Positions 1 through 7,690 of a stretch of 33,773 bases of DNA are shown one piece after another. The stretch covers positions 1-33,773 of the forward strand of contig CAKPDJ010000010.1 of assembly GCA_934148875.1 (NCBI GenBank), written 5' to 3'. Numbering within the stretch: position 1 is the stretch's first letter; each line of letters begins with the position of its first letter. Origin of the DNA: an uncultured Bacilli bacterium. Its GTDB lineage: Bacteria; Bacillota_I; Bacilli_A; RF39; UBA660. The position numbers and the translations under genes are program-made. Under the pieces are notes generated by a model that saw only the letters and a program-made list of their open reading frames with translations, was not told the origin of the DNA and did no database searches.

Positions 1-1440
1 TTCTCCTGTAATAGTAATATTATCTACACTATATGGTACTTCTAATGTATATATTAAAACATCCTTATTAAATGCAGGTGTAATTGTCTTTCCTGTTACT
101 CCTAATGATTTTAATGTTGCATCATTATTAGCTTTTCTTGTTACAGTAACTGTATATGTTTTCTTAGCTCCACTTTGACTTGTTACTACTACACTTACTG
201 TATTACTTCCTACATTTAAACTCTTACTTCCTGTTCCTGATACTGTTGCTACACTACTTGTTGCTGTAGCAGTTACTATTGTTGATGTAACACTATTTTC
301 TACTGTACAAGTATAACTTGTAGTACCACTTGCAAATGCAGGTGATAATGTACAACTACTTAAACTTAAACTCTTTAAAGTATTCGTTGTATCTGCCTGC
401 CTTGTTATCGTTATTGTATAAGTTTTTTGTGTTTTATCTTCAGCTGTTACTACTATATCAAAACTATTTTCTCCTACTTTTAAACTTTTATTTCCTAAAC
501 CTACTACATTTGAAGTTTTAATATTTGTTTCTCCTGTAATATTAATAGTATCTACACCATATGGAACTGTTAAGGTATAACCTGTAGTACCTGATGAGAA
601 TGCAGGTGATAATGTTCCGCTTGATACTGTTAAACTCTTTAGTGTCGCATCACTATTAGCTTTTCTTGTTACAGTTACAGTATACGTCTTAATACTTCCA
701 CTTTGACTCGTTACTACTACACTTACTGTATTATTTCCAACACTTAAACTCTTGCTTCCTGTTCCTGATACTGTTGCTACACTACTTGTTGCTTCTGCTG
801 TTACCGTTGTTGATGTAACACTATTTTCTACTGTACAGGTATAACTTGTAGTACCACTTGCAAATGTAGGTGATAATGTACAGCTACTTAAACTTAAACT
901 CTTTAAAGTATCTGTTGTATCCTTATTTCTTGTTACTGTTATTGTGTAAGTTTTTTGTGTTTTATCTTCAGCCGTTACTACTATATCAAAACTATTTTCT
1001 CCTACTTTTAATACTTTACTTCCTGATCCTTCTACATTTGAAGTATTAACATTTACTTCTCCTGTAATAGTAATATTATCTACACTATATGGTACTTCTA
1101 ATGTATATATTAAAACATCCTTATTAAATGCAGGTGATAATGTTCCGCTTGATACTGTTAAACTCTTTAACGTTGCATCACTATTAGCCTTTCTTGTTAC
1201 AGTAACTATATATGTCTTAACACTTCCACTTTCACTAGTTACTACAACATCAATCTTGTTTTCTCCTACAGTAAGTACTTGACTACCTGTTCCTGATACT
1301 GTTGCTACACTACTTGTTGCTTCTGCTGTCACCATTGTTGAAGTAACACTATTTTCTACTGTACAAGTATAACTTATAGTACTACTTTCAAAAGCAGGTG
1401 ACAATGTACAACTACTTAAACTTAAACTTTTTAAAGTATT
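1..1440 (-). repeat. Higher-order tandem repeat, 528 bp (2 x 264 bp), inside the surface protein gene
   Basis: The word ttctcctgtaat recurs at 1, 529 and 1057, and gc(t/c)tttcttg at 131, 659 and 1187, so the period is exactly 528 bp (176 codons). Within each unit two different 88-codon modules (264 bp each) alternate. Nucleotide similarity between 528-bp copies is high, which points to recent duplication or ongoing homogenisation. Modules further upstream (1440-2200) keep the fold but have diverged. Confidence 0.85.
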
Positions 1441-2910
1441 ATCACTATCTGCTAATCTTATTACTCTAATTATATACTTTATTACATTACTTCCATCCTG
1501 ACTAGTAACTGTTACTTCATAATCATTATTTCCTACTTTTAAACCACTTTTTATTCCTATATTATCTACTATTGCTCCTGTCTCAGATACATTCTTTATC
1601 TCTACACTATTAACTTCATTAGGAATAGTTACACTATATATATTACCTTCTACATATGTTAAACTATATCCTTCTACCTTAACATTCTTAATACTTGCAT
1701 CTGTCGACTTACTTCTAATAACATTTATTCTTATTACTCTAACTGTTCCATCTTCTGCTGTTACTTTAACACTTATATCATTAGCTCCAACAGTTAAATT
1801 ATATGTACCTAATCCTGTAACTTCTTGTATCTGTTCCTTTTTCTCAGCACTAACTATTATACTTGTTTTATCATATGGTACTGTTACTGTATATTCATCA
1901 TTACCATCACTATAACTTGGTACTAAACTATAGTCTTCTACTTCAAGTTTATTTAAACCAGTATTATTTGATTTTTCTCTTACTACTTTTAAAATATATT
2001 CTTTCTTCTTTTTACCATTACTACTTGTTACTACCGCTCTAAAATAATTCTCTCCAACATTTAATCCAAGCTCTTCTAAATTGTCCATATTAGTAACACT
2101 ACTAACTGCACTCATATTTGTTGGTATAACATTAATATCTAAAACACTAACCTCATTTGGTACTGTTAATTCATACTGATATACTTCACTATCTACTTTA
2201 GTAAACAAATATTTATTATTAGCTGTTACTCTTTCTATTCTTACATCATCCGGTGTAGTTGTATCTGTTGATGCTGTAGTACGATCACTATTTGCATATA
2301 CATTTACTCTTAACTGTCCACTTTTATTTGCATAGTTATCATCTGCCCAATCAATATCTTCAGAAATCCACATTCTTACTCTAAATTTCTTTACATATCC
2401 TTTTGTATTTTTTAATATTGTTTCCTGATACACATTTTTACCAGTCTGTTCAACAATATTAGTATCACTAAAATCCGCAAGTGTTTTAACTGTTCCATCA
2501 CTATTAAGTGTACTCTCTATTTTCTTTTCATTTTCTCCATCTAATTCTACCAAATAAAATTTAATTGCATCTAAAGGTAATTCACTTTCTTTAGTTGCCT
2601 CTACTGTTATCTCATACTCTAAATCGCTTCTAGATAAGTTTGATTCTACTTTAAACTCAAAAACATTTCCTGCTCCTGACAATTTTTTTCCTTCTTCATC
2701 ACCAATAGGAAAACTATCAGTTATATTTATTCCATTGCCAGAATCTCCATTTTCCGTATATTTAAAGGTAATACCACCAAGTTTAACAGTACTCTCTGTT
2801 GTTCCTTCTTTTATATAACTAAAAAAAGAATAACTTATTCCCAAAGTCACTACCAACATAACTAAAACAATAGTCAACATTACATATTTTTTACTAAAAG
2901 CTTTCTTCAT
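1..2910 (-). CDS. Large repeat surface protein with cadherin-like beta-sandwich modules (3' end outside window)
   Basis: An open frame runs from an ATG at 2910 (SD GGTGAT just upstream) to the window edge without a stop, giving 970 visible codons. Residues 1-10 are basic and about 11-30 form a hydrophobic signal or anchor segment. About 200 residues of non-repetitive, acidic sequence follow. From about residue 240 there are at least nine modules of roughly 88 residues, each with a Y-x-(L/V)-x-V-(P/E) strand and a later YTVTVTR-like strand. This pattern is typical of the cadherin-like beta-sandwich domain (Pfam PF12733). The last modules alternate between two types (YTCTVENSV and YTLxVPYxVD), giving a 528-bp period. 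The protein is probably exported and acts in adhesion or as a surface layer; no catalytic motif is seen. It has its own promoter and lies downstream of the pilus genes. Function is inferred from the fold only. Confidence 0.85.
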   Translation of the reverse strand, partial: MKKAFSKKYVMLTIVLVMLVVTLGISYSFFSYIKEGTTESTVKLGGITFKYTENGDSGNGINITDSFPIGDEEGKKLSGAGNVFEFKVESNLSRSDLEYEITVEATKESELPLDAIKFYLVELDGENEKKIESTLNSDGTVKTLADFSDTNIVEQTGKNVYQETILKNTKGYVKKFRVRMWISEDIDWADDNYANKSGQLRVNVYANSDRTTASTDTTTPDDVRIERVTANNKYLFTKVDSEVYQYELTVPNEVSVLDINVIPTNMSAVSSVTNMDNLEELGLNVGENYFRAVVTSSNGKKKKEYILKVVREKSNNTGLNKLEVEDYSLVPSYSDGNDEYTVTVPYDKTSIIVSAEKKEQIQEVTGLGTYNLTVGANDISVKVTAEDGTVRVIRINVIRSKSTDASIKNVKVEGYSLTYVEGNIYSVTIPNEVNSVEIKNVSETGAIVDNIGIKSGLKVGNNDYEVTVTSQDGSNVIKYIIRVIRLADSDNTLKSLSLSSCTLSPAFESSTISYTCTVENSVTSTMVTAEATSSVATVSGTGSQVLTVGENKIDVVVTSESGSVKTYIVTVTRKANSDATLKSLTVSSGTLSPAFNKDVLIYTLEVPYSVDNITITGEVNVNTSNVEGSGSKVLKVGENSFDIVVTAEDKTQKTYTITVTRNKDTTDTLKSLSLSSCTLSPTFASGTTSYTCTVENSVTSTTVTAEATSSVATVSGTGSKSLSVGNNTVSVVVTSQSGSIKTYTVTVTRKANSDATLKSLTVSSGTLSPAFSSGTTGYTLTVPYGVDTINITGETNIKTSNVVGLGNKSLKVGENSFDIVVTAEDKTQKTYTITITRQADTTNTLKSLSLSSCTLSPAFASGTTSYTCTVENSVTSTIVTATATSSVATVSGTGSKSLNVGSNTVSVVVTSQSGAKKTYTVTVTRKANNDATLKSLGVTGKTITPAFNKDVLIYTLEVPYSVDNITITGE

Positions 2911-2938
2911 ACAATCACCATTATCTATTCCTAAATAT

Positions 2939-2967
2939 ATTTTAACTTTTATTTAAATCACTGTCAA
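2939..2967 (-). promoter_or_regulatory. Sigma-A promoter of the surface protein gene
   Basis: On the minus strand: TTGACA (2967-2962), a 17-nt spacer, then TAAAAT (2944-2939). Transcription would start near 2932, about 20 nt before the ATG at 2910, so the surface protein is transcribed separately from the pilD gene upstream. Confidence 0.75.
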
Positions 2968-2969
2968 TT

Positions 2970-3015
2970 ATTACCACTAAAACTATAAAAAAATTACCAC
3001 TAAAACTATAAAAAA
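2970..3015 (-). repeat. Two identical 23-bp tandem repeats just upstream of the -35 box
   Basis: The 23-bp unit starting attaccactaaaac occurs at 2970-2992 and again at 2993-3015 without mismatch. It ends 3 bp from the -35 hexamer of the surface protein promoter, a position typical of an activator site or an A/T-rich UP element. Confidence 0.8.
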
Positions 3016-3069
3016 GTTGCATTAAAAAAGATTAATTTAAGCTAAACTCAAACTAACCTTATAACAAAA

Positions 3070-3831
3070 CTAATGAAGCAAAGATTTAAATGTATTAATA
3101 TCTATTTTTAATAAGAAAAACAATAAAATAGCTGCTACAATAAACGGTCCAAATGGTAAAGCATGTTCACGGCTTACTACATAAATAAGTATTGAAACTG
3201 GCAAAGCTATAGCACTGGCAATAAATATTACCATTATTCCCAAAATAGGAGATAAACTAAGACCAGCAACCAACATAAGTTTTATATCAGCTCCACCCAA
3301 AGTTTCCTTCTTAAAAATATAATTACCTAATAGCATTATCAAATACATTGCCATAAAAGTAACAATACCACTACCTATTTGTAACAAACCACCTTTAATA
3401 CCTAAATTTAAAAAATTAACAACAGCAATAATAATACAACAAGTAAATGTAACTTCATCAGGTATAATCATATATGTTAAATCACTAACTATTACTATAC
3501 TAAATAAAGAAACTAAAACTAAAGCAATAATTAACTCATAACTAAATCCATAAGAATAATAACTAACAGCAAACAATGCACCAGTAACTAATTCTACAAA
3601 TGGCAACATTACAGGAATACTCTGATGACATTTACGACATTTACCCAACTGAATTATATAAGATAATAATGGTATCAATTCATACCAAGCCAATCTTTTA
3701 TGACAATTATCACAATAAGAATGACTTGGCTTTACTACTGATTCATGCTTTGGTAATCTATACCCAATTACCGCATAAAAGGAACCTAAAACAGTTCCTA
3801 ATATAAAGAAAATAATAATATTCAAATCCAT
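3070..3831 (-). CDS. pilD: Prepilin peptidase / N-methyltransferase (PilD/ComC family)
   Basis: This inner-membrane aspartic peptidase cleaves type IV prepilins at the G|F site, and family members also methylate the new N-terminus. The N-terminal DiS_P_DiS domain has the two zinc cysteine pairs C40/C43 and C65/C68. The A24 peptidase domain follows, with catalytic Asp117 (in SDLTYMIIPDE) and Asp182 (in GGADIK). The 253 residues, mostly membrane segments, are a normal length. The start is supported by SD GGGGGA about 5 nt upstream. It lies 17 bp downstream of the pilC homologue and is probably co-transcribed with it. Its substrates are very likely the four prepilins at 19502-22049. Confidence 0.93.
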   Translation of the reverse strand: MDLNIIIFFILGTVLGSFYAVIGYRLPKHESVVKPSHSYCDNCHKRLAWYELIPLLSYIIQLGKCRKCHQSIPVMLPFVELVTGALFAVSYYSYGFSYELIIALVLVSLFSIVIVSDLTYMIIPDEVTFTCCIIIAVVNFLNLGIKGGLLQIGSGIVTFMAMYLIMLLGNYIFKKETLGGADIKLMLVAGLSLSPILGIMVIFIASAIALPVSILIYVVSREHALPFGPFIVAAILLFFLLKIDINTFKSLLH

Positions 3832-3848
3832 AAAATCCCCCTAGTATA

Positions 3849-5279
3849 CTACTTCATATTACCAACAGCACCATATATATCAAACATTGGAATAACTATT
3901 GATAATAATATAAATCCAACAGCAAAAGACAAGAAAATAATTGTAATTGGTTCTATTAAACTCTTAATTGTAGTAATTGCATTCTTATGTAAATCGCTAT
4001 AGTGGTCTGCAACTTTTTGCATCATATCCCCTAGCTGACCAGTTGATTCACCAGTTACTAACATTTCGTAAGCAACTACCGGAAAAGCCCAGTGACCACG
4101 GAAAGATTCTGATATTTTGCCACCCTTACTAAGAGTATCTAATGTATTCATAATAATTTCTTTATATACTTCATTGCTAGAAATTTTAGATAAAATTGCC
4201 ATACTATCAGTAATGTGAACACTATGATTTAATAATTGAGCAAATGTTCTAGTAAACATACTTACTTCACTATAAATAATTATTTTACCAATAACTGGTG
4301 TTTTCATTAAAATTGTTTGAACACCTTTTCTAAAGGATTTAATATTTTTATACAATAAGATAAACGTAATAACAACAACAAGTAATGTAATCAAAATGAT
4401 CAAATAATTATGTGATATAAAGTTACTAGCATTAATTGTAAAAACGGTAATAGCTGGCAAACTAGATTCAGTTTCTGCATACATTTTAACAAAACTAGGC
4501 ACAACATACATTAAACAAAAAACAACTACAGCTATTGATACAATAAAAATAATACTTGGATATGTAAGGGCTGAAATCATCTGTTTTCTTGTTCTCTCAA
4601 TTGAAGTATAATACTCACTCATTTCGTCTAAAGCACTAGCAAGATCACCTGTCATTTCACTAGCTTTTACCATGTTTATTAATAAACGTGGAAATACATT
4701 ATCTTGATTTTCTAAAGCTTTAGAAAAACTTTCACCAGCTACTAAATCAAAAACAATTTTTTCATATATTTTTCGTTTTGACGGTTTCTCAGTTTGCTTA
4801 GCTAAAATACGAACTGAATCAACTAATGGTATACCTGCTTTTATATAAGTTGATAATTGGGTCAATGCAAAACTAAGATCATTCTTGCTCAAATGGCTTC
4901 CAAATAATGATATATTCATATCTAAACTAAACTTTTTCTTTGGTTCTATTTTAACAATTTGATAACCTTCATTAGTCAAGAAAGCTTCTACTTCACTAAT
5001 ACTCTTAGCATCAAAAGAACTTTTAATAACTTTACCCATATCGTTTATAACTTGATAATTAAAGGTAATTAATTCTTCTTTATTATCATCTGTAGTTAAC
5101 TCTTCTGCTGTAGTTGAAGAAATAGTTCCTAATGTTTCCTTTAACAACTTTTCTTGACGTTTAGTTTTTTCTTCCAATAACTCTTTATTTATAGTTTTTT
5201 GTCTTTGTTTTTCTATCAATAATTGTGGTAAAGAAAATACTTTTTTTACAATATGATATGATCCAATAAATATATTCAT
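3849..5279 (-). CDS. pilC: Type IV pilus inner-membrane platform protein (PilC/GspF family)
   Basis: A 476-residue platform protein for type IV pilus, type II secretion or competence pseudopilus assembly. An N-terminal soluble part contains the short domain that often precedes PilC (NYQVINDMGKVI...), followed by two T2SSF domains (PF00482) at about residues 135-260 and 340-465. Each has the pattern LxTxxxAGxPLxxSL and hydrophobic segments; the C-terminal QKVADHYSDLH is also typical. The frame is open back to 5348, but a promoter (TTTAAA-N17-TATACT) lies inside that extension and SD AAAGGG precedes the ATG at 5279, so I start there. pilD follows directly. The partner ATPase (PilB/GspE) is not in this window. 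Confidence 0.9.
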   Translation of the reverse strand: MNIFIGSYHIVKKVFSLPQLLIEKQRQKTINKELLEEKTKRQEKLLKETLGTISSTTAEELTTDDNKEELITFNYQVINDMGKVIKSSFDAKSISEVEAFLTNEGYQIVKIEPKKKFSLDMNISLFGSHLSKNDLSFALTQLSTYIKAGIPLVDSVRILAKQTEKPSKRKIYEKIVFDLVAGESFSKALENQDNVFPRLLINMVKASEMTGDLASALDEMSEYYTSIERTRKQMISALTYPSIIFIVSIAVVVFCLMYVVPSFVKMYAETESSLPAITVFTINASNFISHNYLIILITLLVVVITFILLYKNIKSFRKGVQTILMKTPVIGKIIIYSEVSMFTRTFAQLLNHSVHITDSMAILSKISSNEVYKEIIMNTLDTLSKGGKISESFRGHWAFPVVAYEMLVTGESTGQLGDMMQKVADHYSDLHKNAITTIKSLIEPITIIFLSFAVGFILLSIVIPMFDIYGAVGNMK

Positions 5280-5316
5280 ACTATCAACCCTTTTGTATTC
5301 TACTATTCTATAGATT

Positions 5317-5345
5317 AGTATAGCATATGAATAAGTTTTTTTAAA
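5317..5345 (-). promoter_or_regulatory. Promoter of the pilC-pilD operon
   Basis: Minus strand: -35 TTTAAA (5345-5340), 17-nt spacer ending in TGC (extended -10), -10 TATACT (5322-5317). A start near 5308 gives a leader of about 30 nt before the ATG at 5279. A divergent -10 (TATAAT, 5364-5369, + strand) serves the yqfQ-like gene, so the two promoters are back to back. Confidence 0.55.
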
Positions 5346-5394
5346 CATTTTTTTTCTTTTTCATATAATATGGTAAGGAAAGGAAGTATTAATT

Positions 5395-5853
5395 ATGTTT
5401 GGAAATGGTTTATACAATCCATATATGGCAAGTTCCTATTATCAAGCTGCTAATTTAGCAGGACTAGGTAGATTAGGTGGTACAGCTGGATTAGGAAGAC
5501 TTGGCGGAGCTAACATGGCAAGTTCAATAGCTAAAGGTGGTATTGGTAGCGGTATAGGTAAAGGACTTTTAAGTAAGTTTAGTTTCAGTGGTTTCTTAAA
5601 CGGTGCCAGTAAAACATTAAATGTTGTTAATCAAGCCATTCCCATTTTTTATCAAGTTAAACCAATGATTAATAATGCCAAAACAATGTTTAAAATTATG
5701 GGAGCAGTCAAAGATGATTCCGGTACAAGTAATAATAAAAGTGTAGTAACCAACAACACCGTTACAGATATTAAAACAGAAGAAAAAAATAACTCCAGTC
5801 TAGTAGAAACCAATAACTATAGTTCAGGTGAAAATCCAACCTTTTTTATCTAA
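5395..5853 (+). CDS. yqfQ: VrrA/YqfQ-like glycine-rich protein
   Basis: A 152-residue protein of unknown function. The N-terminus is rich in Gly, Tyr, Asn and Ala, with repeats of GLGRLGG at about residues 23-40. The middle (about 75-108: LNVVNQAIPIFYQVKPM...AKTMFKIM) resembles the conserved helix of the VrrA/YqfQ family, which in Bacillus has VxxYGPxVKNLPxMxKL. The tail is Asn/Ser/Thr-rich and hydrophilic. In B. subtilis yqfQ sits near yqfN (trmK), sigA and dnaG, and the same neighbours occur here, which supports the call. SD AAGGAAG precedes the ATG. It converges on trmK with a 4-bp gap and no obvious terminator. Confidence 0.6.
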   Translation: MFGNGLYNPYMASSYYQAANLAGLGRLGGTAGLGRLGGANMASSIAKGGIGSGIGKGLLSKFSFSGFLNGASKTLNVVNQAIPIFYQVKPMINNAKTMFKIMGAVKDDSGTSNNKSVVTNNTVTDIKTEEKNNSSLVETNNYSSGENPTFFI

Positions 5854-5857
5854 ATAA

Positions 5858-6532
5858 CTAGTTTTGTAATAATTTGTTTATTAATTTTAACTCTTTCTTT
5901 AACTGAAATCTTCTACTTAAATATTTCTTAGGTAGAACAGCAAGTAACCTTTCTTTAGTTTGCTGTTCTTTTTTTATATGTTCTAAAAATAAGCTGTCTT
6001 TTCTTTGCATCAAAACCGGTCCATATATATACTGAGAAGATGAGTATCTTTTCTTTCCCCTCTTAAAGCGAATAACTACATAAATGATATTATTTTCTTT
6101 TACTAATACTTCTTCATCTATATAAAAGCCAAGCTTACATATTTCTTTTCTAACTTTATCACTATCACTATTTGGAGATAAAATAATAGTATCAACATTT
6201 TTATATAAATCTCTTTTATATTTTAAAATACCTATCATATTATATCCACCCATACCAGAGATAATAATAGTATCAATTTTATCTTCTATTGGTTCTATAC
6301 CAGACCCAAGTTTTAGATTAATTTTATCTAATACATGATATTTTTCACAATTTTCCTTAGCATGAGCAAGTGGTCCTTCTTTTACATCGGAAGCAATTAT
6401 ATATTTTGGTTTTTTATTCTGAACTAAGTATATACTTAAAAAGGCATGATCACACCCTACATCAATAACATTTCTATTTTCATCAACCAAATTTGCTACT
6501 GCCTGCAAACGTTTATTTAGTTTTATTTTCAT
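5858..6532 (-). CDS. trmK: tRNA (adenine-22 N1)-methyltransferase TrmK
   Basis: Transfers a methyl group from SAM to N1 of A22 in bacterial tRNAs. This 224-residue Rossmann-fold enzyme has motif I at residues 24-30 (DVGCDHA) and the family hallmark SGMGG further in, which carries the catalytic-site loop; the C-terminal third is a basic coiled-coil tail. A GTG start at 6541 is possible, but the ATG at 6532 has SD AAGGTGA with 5-nt spacing, so I use it. It lies downstream of rpoD, separated by a terminator. The dnaG-sigA-yqfN order matches Bacillus. Confidence 0.92.
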   Translation of the reverse strand: MKIKLNKRLQAVANLVDENRNVIDVGCDHAFLSIYLVQNKKPKYIIASDVKEGPLAHAKENCEKYHVLDKINLKLGSGIEPIEDKIDTIIISGMGGYNMIGILKYKRDLYKNVDTIILSPNSDSDKVRKEICKLGFYIDEEVLVKENNIIYVVIRFKRGKKRYSSSQYIYGPVLMQRKDSLFLEHIKKEQQTKERLLAVLPKKYLSRRFQLKKELKLINKLLQN

Positions 6533-6556
6533 ACTTTTCACCTTCTTAATTATAAC

Positions 6557-6582
6557 AAGAAAAAAAGACTATCACTAGTCTT
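6557..6582 (-). terminator. Rho-independent terminator after rpoD
   Basis: Stem AAGACTA/TAGTCTT (6565-6571 with 6576-6582), 4-nt loop, followed on the minus strand by a run of T. Confidence 0.8.
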
Positions 6583-7672
6583 AATTAGTTAAAAAATCTT
6601 TTAATTTTCTAGAACGTGATGGATGTCTTAATTTACGAAGTGCCTTAGCCTCAATTTGACGAATTCTTTCTCTTGTTACGCCAAATATTTGTCCAACTTC
6701 TTCTAGTGTTCTACATTGTCCATCATCAAGCCCAAATCTTAATCTTAGTACTCTTTCTTCACGATCAGTTAAAGTAAGTAAAACACCACTCAATTCTTCT
6801 TTTAGCATTTCAGCTGTTGCATATTCTTCTGGAGACATAGTTCTTTCATCCTTAATGAAATCACCTAAATGTGAATCATCTTCTTCTCCTATTGGAGTTT
6901 CAAGTGATACTGGATCTTGACTAATTTTATATACTTCACGTACTTTATCAATACTAATACCTAATTTCTTAGCTATTTCTTCATCAGTTGGCTCACGATT
7001 TAATTCTTGAGTTAATTGTCTTTGTACACGAGCTAATTTGTTAATTGTTTCAACCATATGAACAGGAACACGAATAGTTCTTGCTTGATCAGCTATAGCA
7101 CGAGTAATTGCTTGACGAATCCACCATGTTGCATATGTTGAAAATTTAAATCCCTTTGAAGGATCATACTTATCTACTGCCTTCATTAGACCTATATTTC
7201 CCTCTTGAATTAAATCCAAAAATAACATTCCACGTCCTACATAACGTTTAGCTATCGATACAACCAAACGAAGATTTGATTCAGCCAACATTTTTTTAGC
7301 ATACTCATCGCCTTGTTCAGCACGTAAAGCATATTCATATTCTTCATCTGAAGTAAGTAAGTTTATTCTACCAATTTCCTTCAAGTACATACGAACTGGA
7401 TCATTAATCTTAATATCTTTAGATAAAGCTAAATCTTCTAAATCAACTAATCCACTATCATCTTCATCATCACCTGTTGATTCAGCATCATCAGATGTGA
7501 TTTCAATATTATTATCTACTAGAAAGTTATATAAATCATCTAATGAATCACTATCTACTTCTAATCCTTTTAATTCTTCAGCTAATTGTTCATATGTTAT
7601 AAATCCATTCTTTTTTCCTAATTCTAATAAACTTTGCTTTCTTTCATCAAATGTTTTGATTTCCTTTGTCAT
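6581..7672 (-). CDS. rpoD: RNA polymerase primary sigma factor RpoD (SigA)
   Basis: The housekeeping sigma-70 factor that directs RNA polymerase to -10/-35 promoters. At 363 residues it is close to Bacillus SigA (371). A short acidic region 1.1 is followed by region 1.2 (DPVRMYLKEIGRI), region 2 with the core-binding and -10 melting helix (GLMKAVDKYDPSKGFKFSTY, TWWIRQAI), region 3, and region 4.2 helix-turn-helix (VTRERIRQIEAKALRKLR). The ATG at 7672 is preferred over the in-frame TTG at 7681 because SD GGGGAG abuts the TTG but is 9 nt from the ATG. dnaG ends 18 nt upstream. This is the macromolecular-synthesis operon without rpsU. Confidence 0.97.
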   Translation of the reverse strand: MTKEIKTFDERKQSLLELGKKNGFITYEQLAEELKGLEVDSDSLDDLYNFLVDNNIEITSDDAESTGDDEDDSGLVDLEDLALSKDIKINDPVRMYLKEIGRINLLTSDEEYEYALRAEQGDEYAKKMLAESNLRLVVSIAKRYVGRGMLFLDLIQEGNIGLMKAVDKYDPSKGFKFSTYATWWIRQAITRAIADQARTIRVPVHMVETINKLARVQRQLTQELNREPTDEEIAKKLGISIDKVREVYKISQDPVSLETPIGEEDDSHLGDFIKDERTMSPEEYATAEMLKEELSGVLLTLTDREERVLRLRFGLDDGQCRTLEEVGQIFGVTRERIRQIEAKALRKLRHPSRSRKLKDFLTN

Positions 7673-7690
7673 TTTAGTCAACTCCCCATT

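Noticed and set aside
330..521. A 63-codon Leu/Tyr-rich plus-strand frame
   Set aside because: It is the complement of the repetitive surface protein gene and has no SD or family features.
1..1440. Regularly spaced repeats as a CRISPR array
   Set aside because: The repeats are 264/528 bp, fully coding and in frame; there are no short repeats with unique spacers and no cas genes.
5280..5348. Longer pilC starting at 5348
   Set aside because: No SD, and a promoter-like sequence lies inside the extension; the ATG at 5279 has a good SD.
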